Shown in pieces: positions 24,503 to 32,634 of a stretch of 64,000 bases of DNA; position 1 is the stretch's first letter, and every line of letters starts with the position of its first letter. The stretch is taken from the NCBI RefSeq assembly GCF_002217755.1, contig NZ_BCFL01000018.1, positions 62,001 to 126,000 on the forward strand, in the 5' to 3' direction. A model generated the notes under the pieces. It was given only the letters and a program-made list of their open reading frames with translations, was not told where the DNA came from and searched no databases. Source of the DNA: Streptomyces hyaluromycini. GTDB taxonomy: Bacteria; Actinomycetota; Actinomycetes; Streptomycetales; Streptomycetaceae. The translations under genes and the position numbers were made by a program.

Positions 24503-25401
24503 CCGGCGGCTATGGCGGCGACCTCGGCGCGCCGTTCCTCGGGCAGCCGCCTGCTGGGCGGGCGGACGTCGCCACGGCAGAGGCCGAGGGACGCGAGGGC
24601 CTCCTTGACGACGGTGACGTTGTCGGCGGAGCCGTTCGCGGCGCGGAGTTCCTCGAAGCGGCGGATCTGTTCCCAGACCTTCATGGCGGCCGGGTAGTCC
24701 CCCGATCGAAGCGCTTCGATCATATGCAGCGAAACGGCCGGGGAGACGTTCACGAGGCCGGAGGTAAAGCCGGTGGCGCCGGCCGAGAAGTAGGAGGGTG
24801 CGTAGGGTTCGGCGAGCCCCGCGACCCAGACGAAGCGGTCGAGCCCCGCGTCACGGGCGAAGGCGGCGAACTTGGCGGCGTCCGGGACGGCGTACTTGAC
24901 GCCGATCACGTTGGGGCAGGCGTCGGCGAGTTCGGCGAGGCGGGCGCCGGGGAGCTGGGCGTTGCGGATGTACGGGACGACGCCGAGGTCGGGGACGGAC
25001 GCGGCGATGGCCCGGTGGTAGTCGACCCAGCCGGCCTGCGAGACGTACGGGTGGACGGGCTGATGGACCATCACCATGTGTGCGCCGTGCTCGCGGGCGT
25101 GCCGGGCGGAGGCGACGGCGGTGGCGATGTCGTGCCCGACGCCGACGAGGATCGAGGCCCGCGCCCCCGCCTCGTCGAGGGTCGACTCGGTGACGAGCTG
25201 CCGCTCCTGGGGGGCGAGGGCGTAGAACTCGCCGGTGTTGCCGTTGGGGGTCAGGGTGCGGACGCCGCCGTCGAGGAGCCGGCGCAGCAGGGCCCGGTGG
25301 GCGTCCTGGTCGACGCTGCCGTCCGCGGCGAAGGGGGTCACCGGGATGGCCACCACGTCGGCCAGGGCCGCCCGTTGGGACTCGAACGCCACGCTGCTCA
25401 T
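24490..25401 (-). CDS. 2-keto-3-deoxy sugar-acid dehydratase or aldolase (DHDPS/NAL family)
   Basis: The 303-residue TIM-barrel enzyme has the family motif NGNTGEF (about 53-59), the Schiff-base lysine K169 (VIGVKYAVPD) and the active-site tyrosine Y144. The sequence is of the type found with sugar-acid dehydratases, where it turns a 2-keto-3-deoxypentonate into alpha-ketoglutaric semialdehyde; aldol cleavage is the alternative. The ATG at 25401 overlaps the GntR stop as ATGA, and its own 3' end overlaps the dehydratase start, so three genes form one coupled operon. An 18-bp palindrome lies inside the coding region at 24704-24721. Confidence 0.87.
   Translation of the reverse strand: MSSVAFESQRAALADVVAIPVTPFAADGSVDQDAHRALLRRLLDGGVRTLTPNGNTGEFYALAPQERQLVTESTLDEAGARASILVGVGHDIATAVASARHAREHGAHMVMVHQPVHPYVSQAGWVDYHRAIAASVPDLGVVPYIRNAQLPGARLAELADACPNVIGVKYAVPDAAKFAAFARDAGLDRFVWVAGLAEPYAPSYFSAGATGFTSGLVNVSPAVSLHMIEALRSGDYPAAMKVWEQIRRFEELRAANGSADNVTVVKEALASLGLCRGDVRPPSRRLPEERRAEVAAIAAGWSL
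24704..24721. promoter_or_regulatory. Intragenic 18-bp LacI-type palindrome
   Basis: GATCGAAGCGCTTCGATC is a perfect palindrome inside the keto-acid dehydratase gene, with the same GAAGCGCTTC core as the operator before the importer operon. It could be an internal operator for roadblock or looping, or a chance result of the codons for Ile-Glu-Ala-Leu-Arg. Confidence 0.45.
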
Positions 25402-26054
25402 TCCTGGCCCTCCTGGTCGGCCGCCCCGGGGAACGCCCGGTCGACGAAGGACGCGATGTGGGCGTGCAGGGTGCGGGCGGCACCGTCGGCGTCGCCCGCG
25501 AGCGCCAGCCGCAGGATCTCGCGATGCTCGCCGGCCTCCTGTTCCCAGGAGGGGGAGGCGGCCCAGGCGACGGCGGAGACGAGGGCGGCCTGGTCGCGGA
25601 CCTCGTCGAGCATCCGGCCGAGGAGCGGGTTGCCGCACGGGAGGTAGAGGGCGCGGTGGAAGTCGCGGTTGGCGAGGGAGCGTTCGGCGGTGTCGCCGGC
25701 GTCGTCGGCGCGGGTGAGGGCGTCGCGCGCGGCGTCCAGGGAGGCGCCGCGTCGCACGGCCCGCCGGAGGGCCTCGGGTTCGAGGAGCAGCCGTACGTCG
25801 TAGACCTCGCGCGCCATGTCCGCGTCCACCATGCGCACCGTGACGCCCTTGTACTGGCTCATCACGACCAGCCCGGTCCCGGCGAGGGTCTTGAGCGCCT
25901 CCCGCACGGGGGTCTTGGACACCCCGAACTGCGCGGCTAGCTCGGTCTCCACCAGGGCCTGACCCGGGGTCAGCTGTCCGGTCAGGATGCGGTGTTTGAT
26001 CGCGTCCAGCACGAACTGCGTACGGGACGGAATCGGCATGGGCACAGAGGTCAT
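25398..26054 (-). CDS. GntR/FadR-family transcriptional regulator
   Basis: The 218-residue protein has a winged helix (residues about 10-75, with LVETELAAQFGVSKTPVREALKTLAGTGLV) and an all-helical FCD effector domain (YDVRLLLEPEALRRAVRRG, then AGEHREILRLALAGDADGAARTLHAHI). FCD domains often bind metal and a small carboxylate such as a sugar acid. It is the first gene of an operon with a keto-acid dehydratase and an IlvD-type dehydratase, so it is most likely the pathway's local repressor. ATG 26054 follows GAGAGG. The upstream 100 bases are full of palindromes. Confidence 0.92.
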   Translation of the reverse strand: MTSVPMPIPSRTQFVLDAIKHRILTGQLTPGQALVETELAAQFGVSKTPVREALKTLAGTGLVVMSQYKGVTVRMVDADMAREVYDVRLLLEPEALRRAVRRGASLDAARDALTRADDAGDTAERSLANRDFHRALYLPCGNPLLGRMLDEVRDQAALVSAVAWAASPSWEQEAGEHREILRLALAGDADGAARTLHAHIASFVDRAFPGAADQEGQE

Positions 26055-26075
26055 GCGCGCCTCTCGGGGTCACGT

Positions 26076-26133
26076 ATCAGGTGCGGGACCTGATCTGACG
26101 TATCTGATCTCGCGTATCGCGTCTCATATATGA
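26076..26133. promoter_or_regulatory. Palindrome-rich GntR operator region
   Basis: ATCAGGT-GCGGG-ACCTGAT (26076-26094) is a perfect 7-bp inverted repeat; it is followed by TGATCTGACGTATCTGATCT, by CGCGTATCGCG (26111-26121) and by the perfect palindrome TCATATATGA (26124-26133). The region is unusually AT-rich and holds the promoter of the gntR operon. Which repeat is the operator cannot be decided. Confidence 0.5.
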
Positions 26134-26338
26134 CGTATGAAGTGCGACGCGGATGAAGGTAGGAGGACCGCTGTGTTTCGTCAATGCTTCTGACAAGGAC
26201 GGCCGGGAGGGACTGCGGAGGCGCCTGTTCAGCAGCAGCCGTCTCCGGGGTCGCGCCGGGGGCCGGACGACGGAGCGGGGGGGGCGACGAGCGGGGGCGA
26301 CGAGCGGGGCGCGCTTCCGCCCGGTGACCCGCCACGTT

Positions 26339-27091
26339 TCAGAAGCCCCTCGCCTCCCCCTCCCGTGCCACGCTGGTGGGCCGCCCCGACACCACTCCCG
26401 CACGGGCCGCCGCCATCTCCCGGGTCAGTGCCGGCCCCACATGGGTGATGAGCAGCTCCCGTGCCCCCGCGTCCCGAGCGATCCGTCCCGCGTCCTCCGG
26501 GGTCAGATGAACCCGTTCGCCTTCGCGATGCCTGTCGAGGTCGGCCTCGCACAGGAAGACGTCCGCCCGGGCGGCCAGCTCGGCCAGGGCGGCGCACGGT
26601 CCGCTGTCGCCGGAGTACGCGAGCACGCTCCCCTGGCACTCGGCACGCAATCCGTAGGCCTCCGTGCCGTGAGCCACCGCCCGGGTGGCGAGCCGCAGGT
26701 TCCAGTGCTGGACGGCGTGGCCGTCGTACAGCGGCCGGAAGTCGAACACCCCGCCCAGGAAGCCCAGATCCGGCCGGCCGAAGAAGCCCGCCAGCCGCTG
26801 CGCGCACTCCTGGGGCGCGTAGACCGGGATCGGTGCGGCCGGTGTCAGTCCGCCGAAGGCGTAGGCGTACGCGGCGGCCAGCAGATCCGCACTGTGATCC
26901 GCGTGCAGATGCGAGATCCAGATCGCCGTGAGCCGCGCCGGATCCGTGTGCCGCTGCAACTCCGCGAACGTCCCCGTCCCCGCGTCCACCCATACCTCGG
27001 CACCGCCGCCCCGCACCAGGTAACCGGAGCACGGTCGGCCGGGCCGGGGGCAGGGAGAGGCGGTGCCGAGGACGGTGAGGCTCAATGGCAT
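26339..27091 (-). CDS. MBL-fold metallo-hydrolase (RNase Z/CPSF-like group)
   Basis: The 250-residue protein has the metallo-beta-lactamase metal motif HLHADH (H61, H63, D65, H66), a later SGDSGPC aspartate region and a C-terminal THVGP histidine. It is of the single-domain type related to RNase Z and arylsulfatase-like hydrolases, without RNase Z's exosite arm. The substrate is unknown. It is transcribed leftwards and separated from its neighbours by over 100 bases on each side, so it appears to be alone. Confidence 0.88.
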   Translation of the reverse strand: MPLSLTVLGTASPCPRPGRPCSGYLVRGGGAEVWVDAGTGTFAELQRHTDPARLTAIWISHLHADHSADLLAAAYAYAFGGLTPAAPIPVYAPQECAQRLAGFFGRPDLGFLGGVFDFRPLYDGHAVQHWNLRLATRAVAHGTEAYGLRAECQGSVLAYSGDSGPCAALAELAARADVFLCEADLDRHREGERVHLTPEDAGRIARDAGARELLITHVGPALTREMAAARAGVVSGRPTSVAREGEARGF

Positions 27092-27199
27092 GGCGAGGAG
27101 AGTACGGATCCGGGTCCCCGCCCGCTCACGGATTGAGCCCTTTTACGGCCGGCCCCTATGGGCCGGCCTCTCCCCACCGGCCCCCTTTCGGCCTGCCCC

Positions 27200-27781
27200 T
27201 CACGGCTTCCATCCCGGGTCCCGGCCGCTCAGGCCCACCGCCCGGTCCAGCAGCCGCGCGCTCTCCGGCACCGGCACGAGGGGGCCGAACGGGCCGCGGT
27301 CGCCGGCCGCCGCCATCCGCAGGAAGCCGTACGCCGCCTCCAGCGCCGCCGGGTCCGGGACGTACTCCTGGCCCGTGGCCCGGGCCAGGTCCCAGCCGTG
27401 GACGACCAGTTCGTCGGCGGCCACCGCACCCGCCACCCCGCCCGGCAGGTCGATCCCGCCGGCCCGCGTCATGCCGTCCCACGCGGACGGGTCCCGCCAG
27501 GCCTCCGCCAGCGCGTCGAGCGCCTTGGGCAGTTCCTGCCGCCACTCCGGTCCGAGCACCGGCAGTGACGCGTCGGGGCGGTGGTCGGTCGTGGTTCCCA
27601 GATTCTTGCGGGCGGCGTCCCGGAAGGCCACGGACAGGCCCGCCACATGGCCCAGCAGGTGCCGGACCGCGTAGTCCGGACACGGCGTCGACCCCGCGAG
27701 CTGCCCGTCCGCCACCCGCTCCGCGAGCTCCGCCACGATCCTCGCCTGCGGGCCCAGGTCGATCATGGTCGTACCAGTCAT
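27200..27781 (-). CDS. DinB-like TIGR03086-family metal-binding protein (maleylpyruvate isomerase N-terminal type)
   Basis: The 193-residue protein has the four-helix DinB fold with motifs STPCPDYAVRHLLGHVAG near residue 31 and VVHGWDLARATGQE near 127; the histidines in these two places bind metal in the family. Members are linked to mycothiol-dependent isomerases and transferases of actinobacteria. No partner gene is adjacent. The precise reaction cannot be given. Confidence 0.88.
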   Translation of the reverse strand: MTGTTMIDLGPQARIVAELAERVADGQLAGSTPCPDYAVRHLLGHVAGLSVAFRDAARKNLGTTTDHRPDASLPVLGPEWRQELPKALDALAEAWRDPSAWDGMTRAGGIDLPGGVAGAVAADELVVHGWDLARATGQEYVPDPAALEAAYGFLRMAAAGDRGPFGPLVPVPESARLLDRAVGLSGRDPGWKP

Positions 27782-27954
27782 CGTGCTGCCTCCCGGTGCA
27801 CCGGCTCAGTCGTCGTCCTCTTCAGGAGGCAGACCGGACCACCTTGCGAAACTCATCGATCCGCCACACCGACACCCCGCCCAGGAAGCACCACGCCGTT
27901 CTAAGGCACCTTCCCGATCCGGGCACCCCCGCCTTAGCCCCACGATGACCAGGC

Positions 27955-29184
27955 ATGACGACCACCTCCTGGGCCGTGGCCCGGCTGCTCCGCGACCGTA
28001 ACGCGGCGCTCTATCTCATCGGCGTCGTGGTGTCCGGCTTCGGTACCTCCGCGCTCTGGCTCGTGTCCGGCGTCTGGGTCAAGGACCTCACCGGCTCCGA
28101 CGGCCTCGCCGCACTCTGCACCGCCGCCCTCTGGGCCCCCACCCTCCTCGGCCCCGCCCTCGGCACCCTCGCCGACCGCGTGCGCCGCAAACCCCTGGTG
28201 ATCCGCACGAACCTCGCCCTCGCCCTTCTCCTGCTGTCCCTCTGGACGGTCTCCTCCCCCGCCGACGTCCGGCTGCTCTTCGCCGTCCTCCTCCTCTACG
28301 GCGCGGCGGGCGTCGTCGCGGACGCGGCCGAATCCGCCCTCGTCGTCGCCGCCGTCGACCCCGCCCTCCTCGGCGACTTCAACGGGTTGCGGATGACCGC
28401 CCGCGAGGGCATGAAGCTGGTCGCCCCGCTGACCGGCGCCGCGCTGTACACGGCGTACGGCGGACCGAGCGTGGCGCTGCTGGACGCCTGCACGTTCGTG
28501 CTGGCGGCAGGGCTGTGCGCACTGCTCCGGGTGCGGGAGGAACGGCCCGAACGGGTGCGCGGCAACTGGCGGCGGCAGACCGCCGAGGGGGTCCGGCTGC
28601 TCTGGGCGCACCCGGCCCTGCGGCCGCTGGTCCGGGCCGGCGGCGCCACGATGTGCCTCGCCTCCCTCGGCAGCAGCCTGAACTACGCCGTGGTGGACGC
28701 CCTCGGCCACTCCCCCGCCTACACGGGGGTGATGTACGCCGTCCAGGGCGTCGGCTCGGTCGGTGTCGGGCTGGTGGCGGGGCCCGCGCTGCGGCGGCTC
28801 GGCGAGCGGCGGTTCGCGGCGTACGGGATCGCGCTGACGGGGGTGGCGGTGGCCGGGCGGGTGGTGCCATGTGACATGGCACTGCTCGCGTGCAGCCTCG
28901 CGGGCGGTCTGGGCCTGCCCTGCGTCCTGATCGCCGCCTACACCGCCGTACAGCGCGAGATCCCGGCCGCCGCGCTGGGGCGGGCGACCGCGACGGCCGA
29001 CACGCTGATGTTCACACCGAACGTGGTCGGACTGGCCGTCGGGGCCGCCCTCGTCGAACTCGTCGACCACCGGCCGCTGTTGCTGCTCCTCGGCGGCGCG
29101 CTGCTGGCGACCGCCGGGTCACTGGCTCACCGCAGCGCCTCCCGCACCGCCGCAAGGTCGCCGTCGGACGCCAACCCGGCGTGA
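27955..29184 (+). CDS. MFS transporter (MFS_3/enterobactin-exporter-like)
   Basis: The 409-residue protein has about 12 hydrophobic helices and the motif-A-like loop LGTLADRVRRKPLV between helices 2 and 3. The overall pattern, with ESALVVAAVDPALLGDFNGLRMTAREGMKLVAPLTGAAL in the middle of the first half, fits the macrolide/siderophore-exporter branch. It is likely an efflux pump with unknown cargo. Its 3' end overlaps the convergent 396-residue gene by 58 bases. It has no neighbouring regulator. Confidence 0.9.
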   Translation: MTTTSWAVARLLRDRNAALYLIGVVVSGFGTSALWLVSGVWVKDLTGSDGLAALCTAALWAPTLLGPALGTLADRVRRKPLVIRTNLALALLLLSLWTVSSPADVRLLFAVLLLYGAAGVVADAAESALVVAAVDPALLGDFNGLRMTAREGMKLVAPLTGAALYTAYGGPSVALLDACTFVLAAGLCALLRVREERPERVRGNWRRQTAEGVRLLWAHPALRPLVRAGGATMCLASLGSSLNYAVVDALGHSPAYTGVMYAVQGVGSVGVGLVAGPALRRLGERRFAAYGIALTGVAVAGRVVPCDMALLACSLAGGLGLPCVLIAAYTAVQREIPAAALGRATATADTLMFTPNVVGLAVGAALVELVDHRPLLLLLGGALLATAGSLAHRSASRTAARSPSDANPA

Positions 29185-30317
29185 TACAGCCGCAGTTCGG
29201 TCGCGCCCAGCTCGCGGGCACGCGCGGCGTCGGCCGCGAGGGTTCCGGGGCTGCCGCCCATCCCGGAGACCACCGTGAAGTTGGCGGCCAGGACCGTGTC
29301 GCCCCGCGTGTGCTCGGCGAAGGGCGTCAGCAGGGCCGTACCGCCCGTGCAGGGGACCACGACGCCGTCCGCGACGGACAGGATCCAGGCCGGGTCCACT
29401 CCCGCGTTGGCTCCGCAGTGGTACGTCACCGGGTCCGCGTGGAGGAGGACCTGGAAGCCCTCGGGCGCCGCTGCGCGTACGGCGGCCACGGCCGTCTCCT
29501 GGAGTGTGCGGGCCTGCCCGTCGCGCCACGCGCGCGTGGCCGTCGCCACCGGCTCGCCGAGCAGCTTCTCCACCGTCGGCCAGCCGGCGTCGTCGCCGGT
29601 GCCCCGCCAGAGCGGCTCCAGGGCCTCCCGTACGGCGGCGGCCAGTTCGTCGGCGGCCAGGCCCTGTTCGCCGTACCCGGTCCGGCACGTGGGGCAGAAG
29701 CAGAGCGCCATCAGGTACTGGCCGGCGTCCCCCAGGCCGACCCCGGCGGTCTTGTCGTGGGCGTGCAGGTGCTGGAGGCCGTACCAGCCGAGGGACTCCA
29801 GTTCGGTGCCGGCCGCGCCGGGGCGTACGGCGGCCTCGGCGGCGAGGTCGGCCAGGTACGCGCGCGTGGCGGGCTGGGCGATGCAGGGTGCCCAGGGGTA
29901 GCGGTCGCCGTAGGCGTTGACGACGGAGGTGTCCGGATGCTCGGCGCCCAGGCGGGAGTTGTGGGCGAGGACCACCCAGGTGTGGACGTCGAGGCCGGCG
30001 CCGCGCAGGGCTTCGGCCGCCTCGCCGTAGGCGTCGCCGGGGGCCCAGTCGCCGGCCGGGTAGGGGCGCAGCTCCCGGCCGGTCCAGCGGTCGTCCGCCG
30101 GGTAGTAGACGGCGGCGTGTTCGGCGGTGACGATGCGGTGGCGGGGGTGGCGGGGGGTGAGCGCGCGGGTGGAGTGGTAGGCGGAGGCCAGGGTCGCCTG
30201 GTGCACGCCGAGCGCGGCGATGCGGTCCGGCGCCGCCGGGTCCCCGTTGACGTCCCAGGGGTATACGAACGCCGACGCCTTCAGTCGCCCTGTCCGGCTC
30301 TCTCCGGAATGCGTCAC
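29127..30317 (-). CDS. Uncharacterised 396-residue protein, probable TIM-barrel enzyme of a uronate/sugar operon
   Basis: I do not recognise a named family. The protein has no signal peptide. Its layout, with strands ending in polar aromatic-rich motifs (ASAFVYPWDVNG, WVVLAHNSRLG, LGWYGLQHLHAHDK, LLHADPVTYHCGANAG and AEHTRG), resembles glycosidase-like TIM barrels. A CFCPTC pair near residue 225 could bind metal. The GTG start at 30317 overlaps the kdgD stop as GTGA, so the two proteins are made together. This coupling suggests a step in uronate or aldarate metabolism, for example hydrolysis of a uronide or handling of a lactone. Its 3' end overlaps the MFS gene by 58 bases. Confidence 0.75.
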   Translation of the reverse strand: MTHSGESRTGRLKASAFVYPWDVNGDPAAPDRIAALGVHQATLASAYHSTRALTPRHPRHRIVTAEHAAVYYPADDRWTGRELRPYPAGDWAPGDAYGEAAEALRGAGLDVHTWVVLAHNSRLGAEHPDTSVVNAYGDRYPWAPCIAQPATRAYLADLAAEAAVRPGAAGTELESLGWYGLQHLHAHDKTAGVGLGDAGQYLMALCFCPTCRTGYGEQGLAADELAAAVREALEPLWRGTGDDAGWPTVEKLLGEPVATATRAWRDGQARTLQETAVAAVRAAAPEGFQVLLHADPVTYHCGANAGVDPAWILSVADGVVVPCTGGTALLTPFAEHTRGDTVLAANFTVVSGMGGSPGTLAADAARARELGATELRLYHAGLASDGDLAAVREALR

Positions 30318-31255
30318 GCGTCCTCCTCCAGCAGCGCGTACCCGCGCTCGATCAGCTGGGCGAGCTGCTTGACATGGTCCTCGGTCGGCTCGTGCAGCGG
30401 GGGACGGACCTCGCCGACCTCCAGGCCGCGCAGCCGTACCCCGGCCTTGACGAGCGAGACGGCGTATCCCCGGCCCTGGGCGCGGAGTTCGACGAAGGGG
30501 CGGTAGAAGCCGTCCAGCAGGCGCTCGGCCGTCGCCCGGTCCCCGTCGCGCAGGGCGGCGTGGAAGGCGAGGGCGATCTCGGGGGCGAAGCAGAAGACGG
30601 CGGAGGAGTAGAGGTCGATGCCGATGGCCTGGTAGGCGAGCTGGGTCTGTTCGGCGGTGGGCAGGCCGTTGAAGTAGAGGAAGTCGCCCGGGGCCTCGGT
30701 GCGGACGGCGCTGACGATGCGCTGCATGAGGTCCAGGTCGCCGAGGCCGTCCTTGAAGCCGATGACGCCCTCGGTGCGGGCGAGTTCGACGACCGTGGGC
30801 GGGGTGAACACGGCGTTGTCCCGCTGGTAGACGATCACGGGGAGGGCGGTGGCCGCCGCCACCTCCCGGTAGTGCCGCAGCAGGCCCTCCTGGCCGGCGA
30901 CCACCAGGTAGGGCGGCATGGCGAGGAGGCCGTCGGCGCCCGCGGCCTCGGCGAGACGCGCGTAGCGTACGGCGAGCGCGGTGCCGTAGCCGGCGCCGGC
31001 CACCACCGGTACCCGCCCGTCGGCCGCCGCCACGGCCGCGCCCACGCAGGCCTCGAACTCCTCGGGCAGCAGTGCGTGGAACTCCCCCGTGCCGCAGCAG
31101 GCGAAGACGGCGGCGGCGCCGGCCTCGACGCCCCGGCGGACGTGCTCGCGGTAGGTGTCGAGGTCGAGGGAGCCGTCGGGGCCGTAGGCGGTGACGGGGA
31201 AGAAGAGCGGCCCGCGCGGATCACGAAGCCGGGCGGCGAGAGGGGCTGGCGTCAC
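30314..31255 (-). CDS. kdgD: 5-dehydro-4-deoxyglucarate dehydratase
   Basis: The 313-residue DHDPS-superfamily enzyme has CCGTGEF (54-58), the catalytic lysine K168 (VIGFKDG) and active-site tyrosine Y143 in IVYQRDNAVF, all as in KdgD. It converts 5-dehydro-4-deoxy-D-glucarate into alpha-ketoglutaric semialdehyde with loss of CO2 and water. The GTG at 31255 has AGGGAG 5 bases upstream; the longer frame to 31336 is untranslated leader. It is divergent from uronate dehydrogenase and coupled to the 396-residue gene. Its product is the substrate of the dehydrogenase at 3000-4529. Confidence 0.9.
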   Translation of the reverse strand: MTPAPLAARLRDPRGPLFFPVTAYGPDGSLDLDTYREHVRRGVEAGAAAVFACCGTGEFHALLPEEFEACVGAAVAAADGRVPVVAGAGYGTALAVRYARLAEAAGADGLLAMPPYLVVAGQEGLLRHYREVAAATALPVIVYQRDNAVFTPPTVVELARTEGVIGFKDGLGDLDLMQRIVSAVRTEAPGDFLYFNGLPTAEQTQLAYQAIGIDLYSSAVFCFAPEIALAFHAALRDGDRATAERLLDGFYRPFVELRAQGRGYAVSLVKAGVRLRGLEVGEVRPPLHEPTEDHVKQLAQLIERGYALLEEDA

Positions 31256-31308
31256 GGGCGCTCCCTGTCGAGGCGGTCGACGCCGTTCGCTGTGGAACAG
31301 ACCGGGTA

Positions 31309-31493
31309 GATCTGACAGATCGGCATGTCGATGCATGTTTCTGATCGGCGTCTATATTCATGAACGTGACCACGTTACGAGGCCGCGTCCGGGCCGGTCA
31401 AGGCGGCAAACGACCAACAGTCGAGCGGATTCCCGCACTCCACGGCACACTTGACTCGGCACGTCGCACCTCCCTAGCGTGTCCATGAATGTG
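31309..31493. promoter_or_regulatory. Divergent kdgD/udh control region
   Basis: The region between the two genes holds a perfect 13-bp palindrome, GATCTGACAGATC (31309-31321), and two copies of a 12-base motif, TTCATGAACGTG (31357-31368) and TCCATGAATGTG (31482-31493), which match at 10 of 12 places. The palindrome shares GATCTGAC with the gntR operator region at 26076-26133. Regulation of both genes by one sugar-acid-sensing protein is likely. Confidence 0.5.
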
Positions 31494-31539
31494 AATGCCA
31501 TACACGGACGCGACCGGCGCTGATCCAAGGAGACCGTGG

Positions 31540-32349
31540 ATGCCCACTCCCCGCACGCTACTGCTCACCGGTGCCGCCGGCGGACTCGGCACCCTGATGC
31601 GGTCCCTGCTCCCGGAGTACGGCTACGAGCTGCGCCTGTTGGACGTGCGCCCGATCGAGGGCGAACCGGACGCGATCACCGCCGATCTCGGCGACACGGC
31701 GGCGCTGCGCGAGGCGGTGCGGGGCGTGGACGCGGTGCTCCACCTCGCGGGGATCTCCCTGGAGGCGCCCTTCGAGAAGATCCTCCGCTCGAACATCGAG
31801 GGCACCTACAACCTGTACGAGGCCGCCCGCCAGGAGGGCGTCCCGCGCATCGTCTTCGCCTCTTCCAACCATGCCGTCGGCTTCACCCCGGCACCGGGTG
31901 CGGGCGACCCCCTCATCGCAATCGACACCCCGCGCCGCCCGGACACCTTCTACGGCCTGTCCAAGTCGTTCGGCGAGGACCTCGCCCAGCTGTACTGGGA
32001 CAAGCACGGCCTGGAGACCGTCTCCGTCCGCATCGGCTCCTGCTTCGCGGAGCCGGCCGACGTACGGATGCTCTCGGTGTGGATGAGCCCCGCCGACGGC
32101 GCCCGCCTCTTCCACGCGGCCCTGACCGCCGAGGAGGTCGGCCACACCGTCGTCTACGGCTCCTCCGCCAACACCAGGCTGTGGTGGGACCTGGGCACCG
32201 CGCGGGCGCTCGGCTACGAGCCGCAGGACGACTCCGAGCAGTTCGCCGCGAAGCTGATCGCCGAGCGCGGCGAGCTGGACCCGGGGAACCCGGCCCACAC
32301 CCACCTGGGCGGCCGCTTCGTGAACGACCCGCCGATCTGGCCGTACTAG
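31540..32349 (+). CDS. udh: Uronate dehydrogenase
   Basis: The 269-residue short-chain dehydrogenase/epimerase-fold protein oxidises D-galacturonate or D-glucuronate to the aldarolactone with NAD+. The Rossmann motif is GAAGGLG (11-17), and the active site Y138xxxK142 lies in FYGLSKSFGEDLAQLYWDKHG. Motifs special to uronate dehydrogenases are FASSNHAVGF (106-115) and VRIGSCF followed by RMLSVWMSP. The ATG at 31540 follows AAGGAG by 7 bases. It is divergent from kdgD. Galacturonate from pectin is its natural substrate here. A strong terminator hairpin follows at 32408-32436. Confidence 0.92.
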   Translation: MPTPRTLLLTGAAGGLGTLMRSLLPEYGYELRLLDVRPIEGEPDAITADLGDTAALREAVRGVDAVLHLAGISLEAPFEKILRSNIEGTYNLYEAARQEGVPRIVFASSNHAVGFTPAPGAGDPLIAIDTPRRPDTFYGLSKSFGEDLAQLYWDKHGLETVSVRIGSCFAEPADVRMLSVWMSPADGARLFHAALTAEEVGHTVVYGSSANTRLWWDLGTARALGYEPQDDSEQFAAKLIAERGELDPGNPAHTHLGGRFVNDPPIWPY

Positions 32350-32407
32350 AGGGCGTAGCGACGCCGAGAACACACCGAAGCAGTACCGAAAACGATCGTT
32401 CGAGACA

Positions 32408-32436
32408 GCGGACGGGCACCGAACGGGCCCGTCCGC
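32408..32436 (+). terminator. Terminator hairpin after udh
   Basis: GCGGACGGGC (32408-32417) pairs perfectly with GCCCGTCCGC (32427-32436), loop 9 bases, 58 bases after the udh stop codon and 199 bases before the deoR start. The perfect palindrome AACGATCGTT at 32391-32400 lies just before it. The rest of the 285-base gap holds the deoR promoter. Confidence 0.8.
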
Positions 32437-32634
32437 TTCCTATTCGGGCACAGATCATGCCCGATCTCACGTCACCCACAGCAGCGCCCCAGGTCCGAGA
32501 CGGGCACGCCTGAGCGCAACCGGGCGTATACGGGCAGCATCGGGTTCGCAACAGGCCTGGTCAGGGCCGTGCGCCGGAGGTACAACTTCCCCCATGGCCC
32601 GAACGGGCAGCTCCACAGGGAAGTGGGTGACGGT

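Noticed and set aside
24490..25401. Annotation as dapA
   Set aside because: It lacks the DapA-type Arg motif after the active-site Tyr (YIRNAQ in place of YDIPGRTG) and lies with a sugar-acid dehydratase and GntR gene.
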